Source: Sphaerulina vaccinii
Taxonomy: Eukaryota; Ascomycota; Dothideomycetes; Mycosphaerellales; Mycosphaerellaceae
Assembly: GCA_022570795.1 (NCBI GenBank)
Contig: JAKUDP010000001.1
Span: 3,534,001 to 3,598,000, forward strand
Direction: 5' to 3'
Length of the DNA stretch: 64,000 nucleotides
Under the pieces are notes generated by a model. The model was not told the DNA's origin, ran no database searches, and saw only the letters and a program-made list of their open reading frames with translations. This document shows positions 29,611 through 39,802 of the stretch, one piece after another. Within the stretch, counting starts at the first letter, position 1. Each line of letters opens with the position of its first letter. A program made the translations under genes and the position numbers.

Positions 29611-29780
29611 AAATCGTGACAAGCTCAGTGGCTCAGTTCGTAAGTCGTTGGTATAGCTGATGCTGCTCGAAACCTTAGGAATCCCAACACCATACCAGGA
29701 GTGCTCGCCTGAGTGATTGTCGTGGTGAGGTTGTCGTAGTGTTCTTCTCTGTGGCATCTGAGTGTTGGCGGTTGTTTTGC
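29611..29780 (+). ncRNA. Outlying copy 2 of the Pol III-like RNA family
   Basis: TATA-like GTATACC about 25 bp upstream. A box GTGGCTCAGTTCG (29628-29640) is close to a real tRNA A box. It is followed by TAAGTCGTTGGTATAGCTGATGC and a good B-box-like GCTCGAAACC (29665-29674). The ends AATCGT and GCGGTT can pair; terminator TTTTGC. It is longer than the array units (170 nt). Confidence 0.6.
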
Positions 29781-30175
29781 CCTCTTACATCCGTATTTTG
29801 CATACTTCTCTGTAGACCTTGTGCGCAATGCGTATCATAACTCGGCTATTGTTTTGTTAATGACCTCCTGCATTCACCTCTTCATGACACGGCTGAGTCA
29901 GGTATATGTATTTCGTGACAATCAAGTTCTTCGTTTTCGTTGCTGCTGTCTAGGCGGGAGCTACCTCAAGCACACAATTGCCCGGCCGCTCATCTAGCCG
30001 AAAGTGTTGTTTCGACATCGCATATCCGCTGCTGTGCCTGTCCCATCAAAATCTGAGAAGGCATTCCTTACGCCATAGATACCATCGTCATCTGATGCTT
30101 TGCTCGAATTTCGAATCGCTTAGTCGCTGCCGGTGATCTCGCGTGCTATCCAGGTCATTAGTATTCCGGATGCGT
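29781..30175. other. Intergenic region 3' of ribosomal protein eS25
   Basis: No gene recognised. A lone TATTGTTTTGTT near 29846 resembles the 3' end of the array RNAs, but no matching 5' part is present, so it may be a truncated copy or chance. Confidence 0.45.
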
Positions 30176-30591
30176 CTACTGCTGAGTCTGCTGTCGCCAC
30201 TCACTGTAGATCTTGCACGCGCTGTGACCGACAACCTGCTTGATAACACCACGCTCCTCCAAGTCCTTCAGAGCCTTTCGTGCGAGCGAGCCGTTAATCT
30301 TTAATCTGTCGACGAGGACGGCGACGGTGATGAGGCGGTATGACTGGACATCCTTGTTGAGCTTATCGGTGGTGGCCTTGTCGAAGATGACGGCGTGGTT
30401 GGCCTTGTCCTTGACTGTGGGAGGAATAACATGTTAGTATGCGCCCGTTTGGAAAGGGTGTCGAGTGTGCGCTGGTGGCGGAGGATATGGCGGTGTGGTG
30501 CGGTGTGGTGCGGTGCGGTGTGTTGTGCTGGCATACCCTTTCCCTTGGACCACTTCTTCTTAGCCTTGCCCTTTCCTGCTACTGGTGCCAT
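30176..30591 (-). CDS. RPS25: 40S ribosomal protein eS25
   Basis: Two exons, 30591-30537 and 30414-30176, give 97 aa. The basic N-terminus MAPVAGKGKAKKKWSKGK leads through a 122-nt intron (GTATGC...CCACAG) into VKDKANHAVIFDKATTDKL, then SYRLITVAVLVDRLKINGSLARKAL and the C-terminal ERGVIKQVVGHSACKIYSEW. eS25 sits in the small-subunit head near the E site. The intron contains a short run of GGTGTGGTGC repeats on the plus strand. The last residues differ from the usual IYTR ending, and a short GT...AG there (GTGAGTGGCGACAG) could be an alternative, but it is too short to be an intron. Divergent from the Arl3 gene, 247 bp away. Confidence 0.95.
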
Positions 30592-30838
30592 TTTGTCGTA
30601 GATGTGTGGATGTCAAAGTCAGTCGTCGGGAGAGGAGAGCATGTCTGAAGTGGGCAAGGCGACGATGATGTGCGAGCAAATTGAAATGCCAAGATAAGGC
30701 ATCCAAGGAGTTGATGCCTGATTCTCCCGAGTCAATTGAAACGCGCGCGTCTTCCTTCGAGCTCTCTCTCGCCAACAATGCGACATCCTCAGCAGACCTG
30801 ACCTCTACTCTACTGACAGGTAAGGTCAGTTCAGAACG
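30592..30838. promoter_or_regulatory. Divergent promoter between eS25 and Arl3-like genes
   Basis: 247 bp between start codons. A small GT...AG-like segment (GTAAGGTCAGTTCAG) lies just before the Arl3 ATG but is too short to be an intron. No TATA box is evident. Confidence 0.45.
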
Positions 30839-31495
30839 ATGTACCACCTCTTCAAGTCGCTGTACTTGCACGCGACCAGCAAAGAGGAGTACTCAATCCT
30901 CCTGCTAGGCCTCGACAATGCCGGCAAGACGACTCTTCTCGAACAGATCAAAAGCATGTACAACGCAGAGTACGACGCGAAGCTCAACACAGTGCCGACA
31001 GTAGGCCAGAATGTCAGTCTCATCGATTTACCGGAAATGTATCTGCGCATATGGGATGTTGGTGGTCAGCACACTCTGCGAGGCTTATGGCAGTCGTACT
31101 ACAGCAGTTGTCATGCCATTGTCTTTGTGATTGACAGTACCGACATTGGCGATGCAGATATCTCGCGACTTTCCGAAGGCACCAAGGCAGACGAAGAGGG
31201 ACGCTTGGATGAGTGCAAACTCGTCCTGGAAGATGTGCTGCAGAACGACATTACTGAAGGTGTGCCGATACTGGTCCTTGCAAACAAGCAAGATCGCGAA
31301 GACTGTGTTGAGGTCGTCCGCATCAAGGAGGGGCTGGTTAAGAAGGTCTTTGAGGGCGAGAAGGGTCAGAATGTCCGGGACAGCAGAGTGCTTCCATTGA
31401 GTGCACTGACCGGGACTGGTGTCAAGGAAGCTGTTGAGTGGCTTTGCAGCAGAGTCAAATGGAACAAGGAGGCCAGACCCCCGGTGATGCGGTGA
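30839..31495 (+). CDS. ARL3: ARF-family small GTPase, Arl3/ARFRP1 type
   Basis: Single exon, 218 aa. Nucleotide-binding motifs: P-loop GLDNAGKTT (24-32), switch I region PTVGQNV, switch II WDVGGQ, NKQD, and a C-terminal SALTGTG. The start MYHLFKSLY lacks the Gly2 used for myristoylation in ordinary Arfs and matches Arl3/ARFRP1, where the N-terminus is acetylated by NatC and docks on the Golgi membrane protein Sys1. In this family it acts at the trans-Golgi upstream of Arl1 and GRIP golgins. It has a small insertion (EGTKADEEGRLDE) before KLVLEDVL compared with short Arfs. It is intact. Confidence 0.92.
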   Translation: MYHLFKSLYLHATSKEEYSILLLGLDNAGKTTLLEQIKSMYNAEYDAKLNTVPTVGQNVSLIDLPEMYLRIWDVGGQHTLRGLWQSYYSSCHAIVFVIDSTDIGDADISRLSEGTKADEEGRLDECKLVLEDVLQNDITEGVPILVLANKQDREDCVEVVRIKEGLVKKVFEGEKGQNVRDSRVLPLSALTGTGVKEAVEWLCSRVKWNKEARPPVMR

Positions 31496-31825
31496 ACGAG
31501 GACCACTGCGAAATTGGAAACTTCCGCGATCTGATCTGGTGGCAGTCGTTGTTGCCTTCCATGAGCAAGGGCAGTCATCACTGTCCACTCGTGCAGGCTT
31601 GATCGACTGCTGGTGTTGGTTACAAGCTGTCTCTTACCGTAACACGACGCTTACAACTTGAATGTCGATCTCTCATCCTACACGCATGTTCACTTGCATC
31701 GCAGCATCAATATCAGCCTCGCCACGACTCCTGGGACCTAGCAACACGATCGCGTCTGTGCCGAACGTGCACATCCATTCCTATCTCCGCCACAGATTTC
31801 TCAGGCGCCTCGTGTACATAGAGAC

Positions 31826-34800
31826 ATGTATCGACCTACACTTGCAACTGTGCAATCCGATGGCACCGACGATAAAGAAGACGTTGTGAAGCGTACGGCC
31901 TCTTATGGATCTGCGGGCTCCCGTCGTACGTCGGCCGTTATGGCCAGGAACGGCACCCCATTCGAGGATATCTCGGACGACTATATTGAACCTGACGACG
32001 TTGGCGAGGAGAGAGCTCGCGAGCTATTCCAGTGAGGATATTCAACACATACCGCGAAACAGGCTGACAACGGCAGGTACTATCGCCCACCTAAAGAGGC
32101 GAAGAATGAGGCCATCTTCCTACCATACCCAGACACTGTTTTGCAAGCCCATGCTCAGCTGGCTGCCCTGCGACTCAACGTCAAACGTGCCATGGTTGGC
32201 TTGGTGGACAAGGACAGTAGCTACTTCGTCGCTGAGGCCACTAAATCGATTGACCTTGGTACGTAAGATTGACTCGTCCTAGCACACACAGCGGACAAGT
32301 GAAAACAGGTTGCGTGCCTCGTGCTGACACTGTGCAGAGGATATCAGCCGCTCGGAGTATGCCAATGATGGTCTATAGTATGGCAGCATCAGCATGCCGA
32401 AGACTGGTGGTCTGGTCGAATGGACACTCGCTCAGGAACCCCAGATCATAGACGGCGAAGAAATCCCAGCTCACTACGAAGTACTTGACATGTCGAAAGA
32501 CTCTCGCTGGAGCGCAAACCATTTCGTCAGCTCCGAACCATGGTTCAAATACTACTGCGGACTTCCGTTGCGAACCGAAAATGGCATCAATATTGGTGCA
32601 CTCTTTCTTCTGGACGATGAGCCTCGAGACTCTACCAGTCTGGCCCGACTAAAGGGTATGCGCAAACAACAGCACTGCGTTATCAAGATACTGATGTGAT
32701 CGTAGTGCTGTATACCATCGCACACAATGTCATGGTACACATGAGAACAGTCAAGGAAGCTCACGAAAAACAGCGCGCAGTACACATGAACATGTGCATG
32801 GCTGATTTCATCAACCCGGAACATCGATTTCGCAGTCGGCAAATGAGACCTCATAGGTTCGACTCTCCGACTGCGTCTCCAACCGATGGGAAGGACAGCA
32901 TCAGCGCAAGCGCAGACAAGTCTCGCCAGATCACCGAAGCTCTGGAGCAAGCTCGGGAGCCCCAGAACAGCGCACCGCCGACACCCATGCCAATGCCAGA
33001 CTCCGTGTCGACTCCCCGACCTGGGCCCGATAGACGTCTCTCTGCTCCAAACCGTGATCTGAGCAAATCACCTGTTCCAACACCACGTAGCGACAGCTTC
33101 ATCAGCAACGAGCAGCATGAGTACTTTGACTATGATCCCGTGACATCTCTTGAAGGTCCGACGGCGGCTCGAGGATATGTAGACACTCCAGCACCTACAC
33201 TCGGTGAAGAGAAGGCTGATAGCCTTGACGTGGACTTTGAGGCTAAGGCTGAATACACTGTCGGTGCAACAATGCCAAAGCAGCAACCCAACCCAGACTC
33301 AGACCCGCATGTGAGACCAAGCCCCCTCAGTCGTGGTCGATCCAAGCTGCCAAAATCAGATTCGGACCAATCTACCACGAGCCCGAAGCCTTCGAAGCAT
33401 GTCACTGAGGCAGATCATCAACGTGCTTTCGATCGAGCAGCCTATCTGCTTCGTCAATCCCTGGACCTGTCTCAGTTTGGCGGAGGAGGCGTGGTCCTGC
33501 TCGACACCAATGCAGGCGCTGCCAGTACTAACCCCGTCAACAAACGCCACGAATCCGACTACGACCAGCGCAATGGCGCTTCGGAAGGCCATCCGGACAG
33601 ATCTCGACAGAATTCCGGAGCCAACCCTGATCGATCCCACACTGCATACAGTGGGGCAATGCAGGAGCGTGTGGTCCTAGCCGCCGCTTCTATCAGCGAG
33701 TCCGCAGGACAGCCCAAGAACTTCGGGCGTGCTGATACAAGCTGGAAAGTGACCTTATCACCCTCAGAATTGCGGAGAATGTGCAAAAGACACCCTCGCG
33801 GTAAGCTTTACGACATTCCAGAAAGTGTTGGCACAACGCTCTTCGACTACGAAGGACGCACTGTCGCTGGTCGATTGTCAGCAAAACTCTACGAACTCGT
33901 TCTACTACGTCGGCAGTTCCCGCAGGCAAGACAAGTCATCTTCGTGCCCATGTTCCACGCTAATCTAAATCGCTGGACATCATGTTTCGCCTTCACCAAT
34001 TCACGCTACCGCGTGTTCTCTTATGACATGGACTACTTGCCTGTGCTGTCATTCACAAATGCCATCAAGGCCGAGATCGTGCGTCTCGCAACAGTATTCG
34101 CAGATCAGCAGAAGAGCGACTTCATCGGCTCTGTCTCACACGAGCTGCGGTCGCCGCTCCACGGTATACTGGCGTCCCTGGAGTTCTTGCAAGACACAGA
34201 TATGGATGCTTTCCAGAACACATGCGTAAACACGATGGACGCTTGCGCACATACACTTCTTGATACGGTGGCAATGGTCCTCGACTACAACAAAGTGAAC
34301 ACGGTGAAACGAAAGACATCGACATCATCGCTACACTCGCATGATTCTAGTGCGCGACCTGACAAGATGCCCACTCGAAGCGGTATCAAGAACGAGCCAT
34401 TATTTGCGACGGATCAAGACTGTAAGGTGGCGCTGATCACTGAGGAAGTTATTGATGGACTTGCCACCGGGCACTTGGCCAAATTTCGGACCAACTTCGG
34501 CTTCGATGATGCAGTCAGCGGAGTGAACGCTACGATAGATGATGTTGGTGGAAGTCTAGCCATGCGAAGGATTCTACAGGCAGTGCGACCTGAAGTGGAA
34601 CTCATCTACGATGTGCAAGCGCCGACCGATTGGTCGTTCTCGACACATCCTGGCGCGATCAGACGTATCGTCATGAATCTCTTTGGTACGGAACATCCTA
34701 ATGCGCATAAATCATCATTCTGCGCATACTGATGAATTACAGGCAACTCGCTGAAGTATACCAAGCATGGCTACATCATAGTCTCACTGCGGTGGGCTAA

Positions 34801-36615
34801 CAACACGCAAGAAGAAGCCTCCGTTGTGAGATTTGCTGAGAATAACAAAACAAACAACATCAAGCTCACCGTGACCGATACTGGTCAAGGCATATCTCCA
34901 GAATATCTGCGCACCAAGATATTCACGCCGTTTGCACAAGAGAATGTGAAGGCGGCCGGTACAGGACTCGGCCTCAGCATCGTCCGCTCGATCGTCGGCT
35001 CGCTCCAAGGTGAGATCGACATAAAGTCGATAGTGAACGTGGGTACTATCGTGGTAGTGACGCTTCGTAAGTTTACTTTCACTCGCTTCAAGAACGCGGA
35101 ACACAGCCCTCATAGTCCAATCGCGGAAACAATATGCTCATGCAGAAAACAGCGATGAAGAAAGCCAGAAAGGCTAGCGTCAGTCCGTTACATACACCCA
35201 TGGGCCCTGCGTCTCCAGGTGGGTCGGAGATCACACTTATCGCTCCTCAGCCACGCCCGAGAGACCTCAGTGTGATTACACTCCAGACCCTGCCAAACTC
35301 GCCTCAGGCCGCTATTTACGAGCCCGCGATGGAGCATGACAGCTTTGGACAGACCCAGGGCGCAGCTCTTGTCCACACAGCGCTAGTCCAGTACTTGACA
35401 GGCTGGTTCGGATTTCCTACTCTCCAGACATGGGACTTCGAGTATCCAGCGAAGCTCCTTATCGTGGATGAGATACACCTTCCGACTTTGCTTGCACGGC
35501 GCCCCGACTACTTCGCGAGATTATCACTGCAAAGCATCATCGTACTGTGCGCAAACCCTGTCAGAGAAGCCATCTTGTCACAGGACATCAAGAGTAATCA
35601 CGTCGAGCTGGTCTCGAAGCCTTTTGGACCATACAAGCTGGCACGCGCGATCTGTCGGGCCCTGGAGAAGGCCGCCATCACGCCAACTGCTGAAGAACTC
35701 AGATTCAAGCGCACGCAAGGCGGAGTATACACACCTGGTTCTACACTGTCTACACTATCCTCGAATACATCCACCTCAACCAGGAAGACGCGACGCAGGG
35801 TGAAAGCTGGTTCGCAAAGAGACAATTCAGTGGAGCCCCAGATGTCCCCAACACGTGCTAGTGGTGGCGAGACGCATTTCAAAGAGACTGCAGTACGTAG
35901 TGAGGGCCACGTTCATGAAATCAAAGCCAGCTCGGATGGTGGCTTTCCCTTTCCCACGGACGATGCACACGTCAGACGCTCGACTCCACCTCCAAAACTA
36001 CCAAAGGACGATCGTAGTCCAGCGATAGAGAAACCGCCTCACCTGGCGCCTTCGCCAGCGAGGGAATCTTTACCACTCGAGAGCCGTCCAAACGTAAATC
36101 AGTCACAGTCCAATCGCGATGAGACCAGCACGACCAAGGACAAGATCAACCTATGGGACAAGCAACCAGGAACACAATCTCGCAAGCCTCATCTACTCTT
36201 GGTGGACGACAATCGACTCAACCTTCAACTCCTCCACACCTACGCAGCGAAGCGAGGCTACGATGGAGCCTTGGCTCGAACAGCTGAAGACGGTCAACAA
36301 GCACTGGACATCTACAAAGAGTTCATGCCCGACATCATCTTCATGGATCTCTCGATGCCAGTGATGGATGGTTTCGAGTGTACGCGTGAAATCCGAGCTT
36401 TCGAGGCAGAGAGACGGGCCGATGCGCATCGAAACACTCCGACGAAGGAAGATGGGTTGGGGACTTTTAAGCCTGCGGTCATTGTTGCTTTGACGGGAAA
36501 TGCGAAGGGGAGTGATCAGACTGAGGCTTTCAATGCTGGGATTGATATGTATATGACTAAGCCGGTGAGTTTCAAACAGATTGGGAGTCTGTTGGAGAAT
36601 TGGAGGGATACCTAG
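31826..36615 (+). CDS. GAF-domain hybrid histidine kinase, with one in-frame TAG
   Basis: Six exons: 31826-32031, 32077-32258, 32338-32655, 32706-34685, 34743-35066, 35153-36615, totalling 1491 codons. Domains: GAF-like sensor (about 75-260), disordered linker (about 260-500), a conserved middle block, HisKA with VSHELRSPLHG (phospho-His near 714), HATPase with GNSLKYTKHG, DTGQGI and GTGLGLSI, a poorly conserved middle, and a C-terminal receiver with DDNRLN, FMDLSMPVMDG (phospho-Asp near 1402) and the TGNAKG/KPVS segment. It has no membrane segment, so it is a cytoplasmic kinase feeding the phosphorelay to Ypd1. In exon 3 the frame reads YANDGL-TAG-YGSISMPKTGG: TAG at 32376-32378 (codon 143) interrupts the GAF domain, where homologous GAF kinases have an aromatic residue as far as I recall. 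No canonical intron removes it in frame. Either nonsense, error, or misjudged splicing; all other exons are intact. Confidence 0.85.
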
Positions 36616-36812
36616 GGAAGGAAAGGAAAGGAGAGTGGGATGATCATCGGTGTAGGGACGATATTTGAGATACCTGTTACTCGAATGAGAGATTGATTGT
36701 GAGAGGATACGTCGAATTTCTGCGGTCCATGCGGCAACTAATGCACTACCATCGAGGTTCAGTGAGCAATATGGCAAAAGGGTGACTTGGAGAAGCAGAG
36801 GGCAGCAGTGAA

Positions 36813-36956
36813 GCAAAACAATCGCTAATGGCTGCTAAGGCAAGCGAGATATGAGGGCGTGTTAGTATGTCTACATGCTCGCAACATCTGTCACTTGCTT
36901 CTCGGCATCAGCATAGCTAATGACTTACAGGTCTACCGCTATACCAAGGACGACAG
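36813..36956 (-). ncRNA. Array unit A1
   Basis: TATATG about 25 bp upstream. 5' CTGTCGTCCTTGGTATAGCGG with A box TTGGTATAGCGG, then TAAGTCATTAGCTATGCTGATGC. A central GCAAG/CTTGC stem. 3' AGCGATTGTTTTGC. Confidence 0.6.
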
Positions 36957-37034
36957 TTGATGAGTACACCATTGGGTGAGTATATGATAGCTCATCTGAG
37001 GTGCTTGGTGTGAAACAAAATACGAGGATGGCAA

Positions 37035-37180
37035 GCAAAAAAATCGCCACGAGAGACCGGCGCCTGGAGAAAAGGCTTTAGGTCCGTCGAGACCTCAGGC
37101 CAGTCTAACGCTACAAGCTGTGTACTAAGCATCAACATTGCTGACGACTTGGGAGTCCACCACTAGAATAAGGACGATTG
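37035..37180 (-). ncRNA. Array unit A2
   Basis: TATATG about 25 bp upstream. 5' CAATCGTCC pairs with 3' GGCGATT. The A box is degenerate (TTATTCTAGTGGTGG). T7 terminator instead of T4. Confidence 0.5.
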
Positions 37181-37256
37181 TTGATGAGTGCACGATTGGG
37201 TAAGTATATGAGTGCTCATATGGAGTTCTTGATGTATGCAAAAGGTGGGATGGAGA

Positions 37257-37411
37257 GCAAAACAATCGAGATGAGATACTAGCTCTTGCTTCGACAGAGA
37301 GCCAGCCGTGAGGTCCAGGGCCACCTCCGGACGGCATGGTGCTACAAGCTTAGTACCGAGCATCAGCATATCTGACGACTTATGAGGATGCCACTAGACC
37401 AGGAGCGATTG
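37257..37411 (-). ncRNA. Array unit A3
   Basis: ATATATCC upstream on the minus strand. 5' CAATCG pairs perfectly with 3' CGATTG, a compensated form of the family stem. A box CTGGTCTAGTGGC. Ends CGATTGTTTTGC. Confidence 0.6.
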
Positions 37412-37531
37412 TTAGAGCAGCATGGATATGGGGATATATGATGGCTTGAGTTCTGGACTGCCGAGGAGAGCAAGAAGAGGCTGCTAGTGAAGCAAAAGAT
37501 GTGTGTGTGAAGCAAAAGGTGTGTGTAGGAA

Positions 37532-37680
37532 GCACAAGTCATCGCATTGGTGTCTAGTGCTGCCCGCGACCACGAATGGGTAGATCTGCCGATCTCGAGC
37601 TCTTCGCGATATTTTGGTGATCACCTGAGCATCAACAGAGTCAACGACTTACGACGCGACCACTAGACTATGGACGACTG
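37532..37680 (-). ncRNA. Array unit A4, degenerate 3' end
   Basis: 5' half is typical (CAGTCGTCCATAGTCTAGTGG, AAGTCGTTGACTCTGTTGATGC). The 3' end is CGATGACTTGTGC, without a T4 run, so this copy may be dead. TATATG about 25 bp upstream. Confidence 0.45.
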
Positions 37681-37785
37681 TTGGGAGGACAGCAATTCGA
37701 AATGTATATGATGGCTTGATCTCAGGACTGGTGAGAAGAGGAAGGAAAGAAGAGGGTGGGTTGAGACAAAAGGTATGTATGAGAA

Positions 37786-37932
37786 GCGAAAAGTCGTCGA
37801 AGTGGTTTCTAGTGCTACAAGTCATGGCCAATGCAGATCTATTGATCTGCAGTCTTTTGCACATTTCTGCTGTTGCTGAGCACCGATATACATCGACGAC
37901 TTATGAGTATACCACTGGACCACGGACGACTG
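37786..37932 (-). ncRNA. Array unit A5
   Basis: 5' CAGTCGTCCGTGGTCCAGTGG, then AAGTCGTCGATGTATATCGGTGC in place of the usual hairpin. 3' CGACGACTTTTCGC keeps the T4 run. Confidence 0.5.
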
Positions 37933-38026
37933 TTGCAGATCTTGGATCCCTGATCACTTATAGTGCTCACCTGCACATGGCAACAGAAGTTCCAAAAATG
38001 ATTGTACTGCTATGTCGAGACTTGGA

Positions 38027-38187
38027 GCAAAACAATCGTGCTCCAAGTTGTGGCAGTGCTATCCGACAATAGGACTTGCCCTGAGAGTACATACGCTCTA
38101 TTGGAAAGCAGTGAGTGATATGAGGACTTTGGATAGCATCGACAGAGCCAACGATTTACGACTTTGCCACTAGACTACGGACGACTA
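38027..38187 (-). ncRNA. Array unit A6
   Basis: 5' TAGTCGTCCGTAGTCTAGTGG pairs with 3' CACGATTG (7 of 8). AAATCGTTGGCTCTGTCGATGC hairpin. Terminator TTTTGC. CATATAAG upstream on the minus strand. Confidence 0.6.
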
Positions 38188-38277
38188 TTGCAGACTTTGG
38201 ACTCCTGATCACTTATATGGCTCACCTCGACACTGGGATAGAAGTTCACAAGATAGGACTGCCATGTCGAGTATTGA

Positions 38278-38430
38278 GCCAAAACAATCGTCTCAAGCAT
38301 AGACAACCTCAGAATCTGGAACCCGTGGTAGAGCATACGCGATCTGGTGGAAGGGTTTAGACTGAGACACCTTCGTCAGCATCAGCATAGTCGACGACTT
38401 ACAAGTCCACCGCTAGACCATGGACGACTG
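38278..38430 (-). ncRNA. Array unit A7
   Basis: 5' CAGTCGTC pairs fully with 3' GACGATTG. A box ATGGTCTAGCGGTGG, hairpin AAGTCGTCGACTATGCTGATGC. T4 terminator followed by GGC instead of GC. Confidence 0.65.
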
Positions 38431-38522
38431 TTGCGGAAGGCAAATATCTCACCACTTATACACCTTGCTCTACTATTGAGACAGAAGATCAAAAGATGAC
38501 GGGACCGCTATGGCGAGATGGA

Positions 38523-38680
38523 GCAAAACAATCGTCGCTGCAAGCCATAGCAGTCCGGCTGTGTCGTGCCTACCTGAGACGATTTGTCGCCTGATGAGTG
38601 AAGCAACTCGCATAACTCTTTTATCAAGCATCAGCTATACCGACGACTTACTGCTTGATCCGCAGAGGCTGAGACGACTG
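38523..38680 (-). ncRNA. Array unit A8
   Basis: 5' CAGTCGTC pairs fully with 3' GACGATTG. A-box-like region CTCAGCCTCTGCGGATCAAG differs from the others; AAGTCGTCGGTATAGCTGATGC hairpin is a perfect example. TTTTGC end. Confidence 0.65.
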
Positions 38681-38779
38681 TTGAAAAACGTGGAATCTGC
38701 TTACCTATGAATGCTGGATCCAGTACGCAGTCAAAAGAAAACAAAGATGTGGCCCGCACTCCCGAGGAGTGTGAGGAAA

Positions 38780-38934
38780 GCAAAACAATCGCCTTGCACT
38801 TCATGCTGCCGAAAGCCCGAATACCTGCGCTACACGATATACCCCTTCGTGAGTGAAAGGTAACGCGCCTCCTTCGATCAAGCATCAGCCATACCAACGA
38901 CTTACTGCCTGAGCCACGAAGGCTGAGATGACTG
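38780..38934 (-). ncRNA. Array unit A9
   Basis: 5' CAGTCATC pairs with 3' GGCGATTG with one mismatch. A box GTGGCTCAGGCAG, hairpin AAGTCGTTGGTATGGCTGATGC. TTTTGC end. TATAGAGG about 25 bp upstream on the minus strand. Confidence 0.65.
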
Positions 38935-39018
38935 TTGCAAGGACTTAGCTTGAGCCTCTATATGAATGCTGGATACTGCTGGATGCGTTAGTGACACAGA
39001 TCAAAAAGCGCATGAAAG

Positions 39019-39174
39019 GCAAAACGATCGCCCGAGAAGACCAGGCTCTACCACAAGCCGACAACACAAGACAATCAAATGTCTTTGATGTTACAGCAGA
39101 TTACATGTATCGATAAATCAAGCATCAGCTACGCCAACGACTTACTGCCTGAGCCATGGAGGCTGAGACGACTG
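39019..39174 (-). ncRNA. Array unit A10
   Basis: 5' CAGTCGTC with 3' GGCGATCG (one mismatch). A box ATGGCTCAGGCAG, hairpin AAGTCGTTGGCGTAGCTGATGC. The variable middle contains a perfect ATCAAA-GACA-TTTGAT hairpin. TTTTGC end. Confidence 0.65.
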
Positions 39175-39281
39175 TTAGCAGACACTCTTCCTAGTCATAC
39201 ATGTATGTCCAACCCCACGAACCTTGTCGAAACAAAAGTATGCATGTTCACAAGGACCACAAAAGTGAAAAGAGAAACAGT

Positions 39282-39430
39282 TGGTCCTGCTACGATTCGA
39301 ACGTAGGTCTTCCAGCAAAGATGCAAAGACGAGGTCTTGCACTTCATACAACCGGGTGGTAGGCAGCGCGTGGCCCCCAAGATCCACCCTTCATCGTGTC
39401 TAGATGTGCTTGCCACTGCACTACGGGACC
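39282..39430 (-). tRNA. tRNA-like gene with an oversized insert in the anticodon loop, possibly a pseudogene
   Basis: Acceptor GGTCCCG (39430-39424) pairs with CAGGACC (39289-39283) with one C-A mismatch, discriminator A. TA spacer, D arm GTGC-AGTGGCAA-GCAC, anticodon stem TCTAG/CTGGA, variable AGAC, and a perfect T arm CTACG-TTCGAAT-CGTAG (39306-39290). The A and B boxes are intact. The anticodon loop region is 84 nt, so an intron or insertion of about 77 nt is implied. The loop begins ACACGAT, giving ACG (Arg) if read in the standard place, but the usual U33 would be C. That and the acceptor mismatch suggest a degenerate copy. It sits between the two array blocks of opposite orientation. 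Confidence 0.6.
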
Positions 39431-39574
39431 TTCATGCTCATCTCCCTTTACCAAGTCAACACGTAGTCTCAGTCTGGGACATTTCAGGCTGTTGGAAGAG
39501 AGAATGTAGTAGCGATGTGCACGATAGGTTGACATTCATATGCCACCCATTTGGCCAGCAATCCAATGATTGAG

Positions 39575-39712
39575 CTAGGCTTCGTGGTCTAGTCAGAAAG
39601 TCGTCAGTATAGCTGATGCTTGACACATTGCAATTGCAATGCATTATGTCTAGTTTGGTAGACCTGGCCGACGATGGACTTGTTGTGCGCGAGCTGCAGC
39701 CGATTCTTTTGC
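39575..39712 (+). ncRNA. Array unit B1
   Basis: Leader AGGCTTCGTGGTCTAGTCAG with A box, hairpin AAGTCGTCAGTATAGCTGATGC (GTCAGT/GCTGAT compensated). Ends CGATTCTTTTGC. The family closing stem is not clear. Confidence 0.55.
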
Positions 39713-39802
39713 TGCTTGTCCTCTTTTCTCAGTTGTTTGTCTTATGCTTGAGTGTAACACTGGAGAATTATAGCGTCTTCGCGACTGGCTGTCTTCATCG
39801 AT

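Larger units (their letters stand above)
36813..39174 (-). repeat. Array block 1: ten tandem Pol III-like RNA units on the minus strand
   Basis: Ten diverged units repeat about every 200-260 bp, all read right to left. Each begins with a TATA-like element, a 5' stem strand near CAGTCGTC and an A box, and ends GCGATTGTTTTGC or a variant. Three rightmost units share the A-box variant ATGGCTCAGGCAG. Sequence identity between units is concentrated in the 5' about 55 nt and the last about 15 nt. Confidence 0.85.

Noticed and set aside
32357..32378. A 22-nt GTATGC...CTATAG intron that would remove the TAG in the histidine kinase.
   Set aside because: Too short for a fungal intron and its removal breaks the reading frame.
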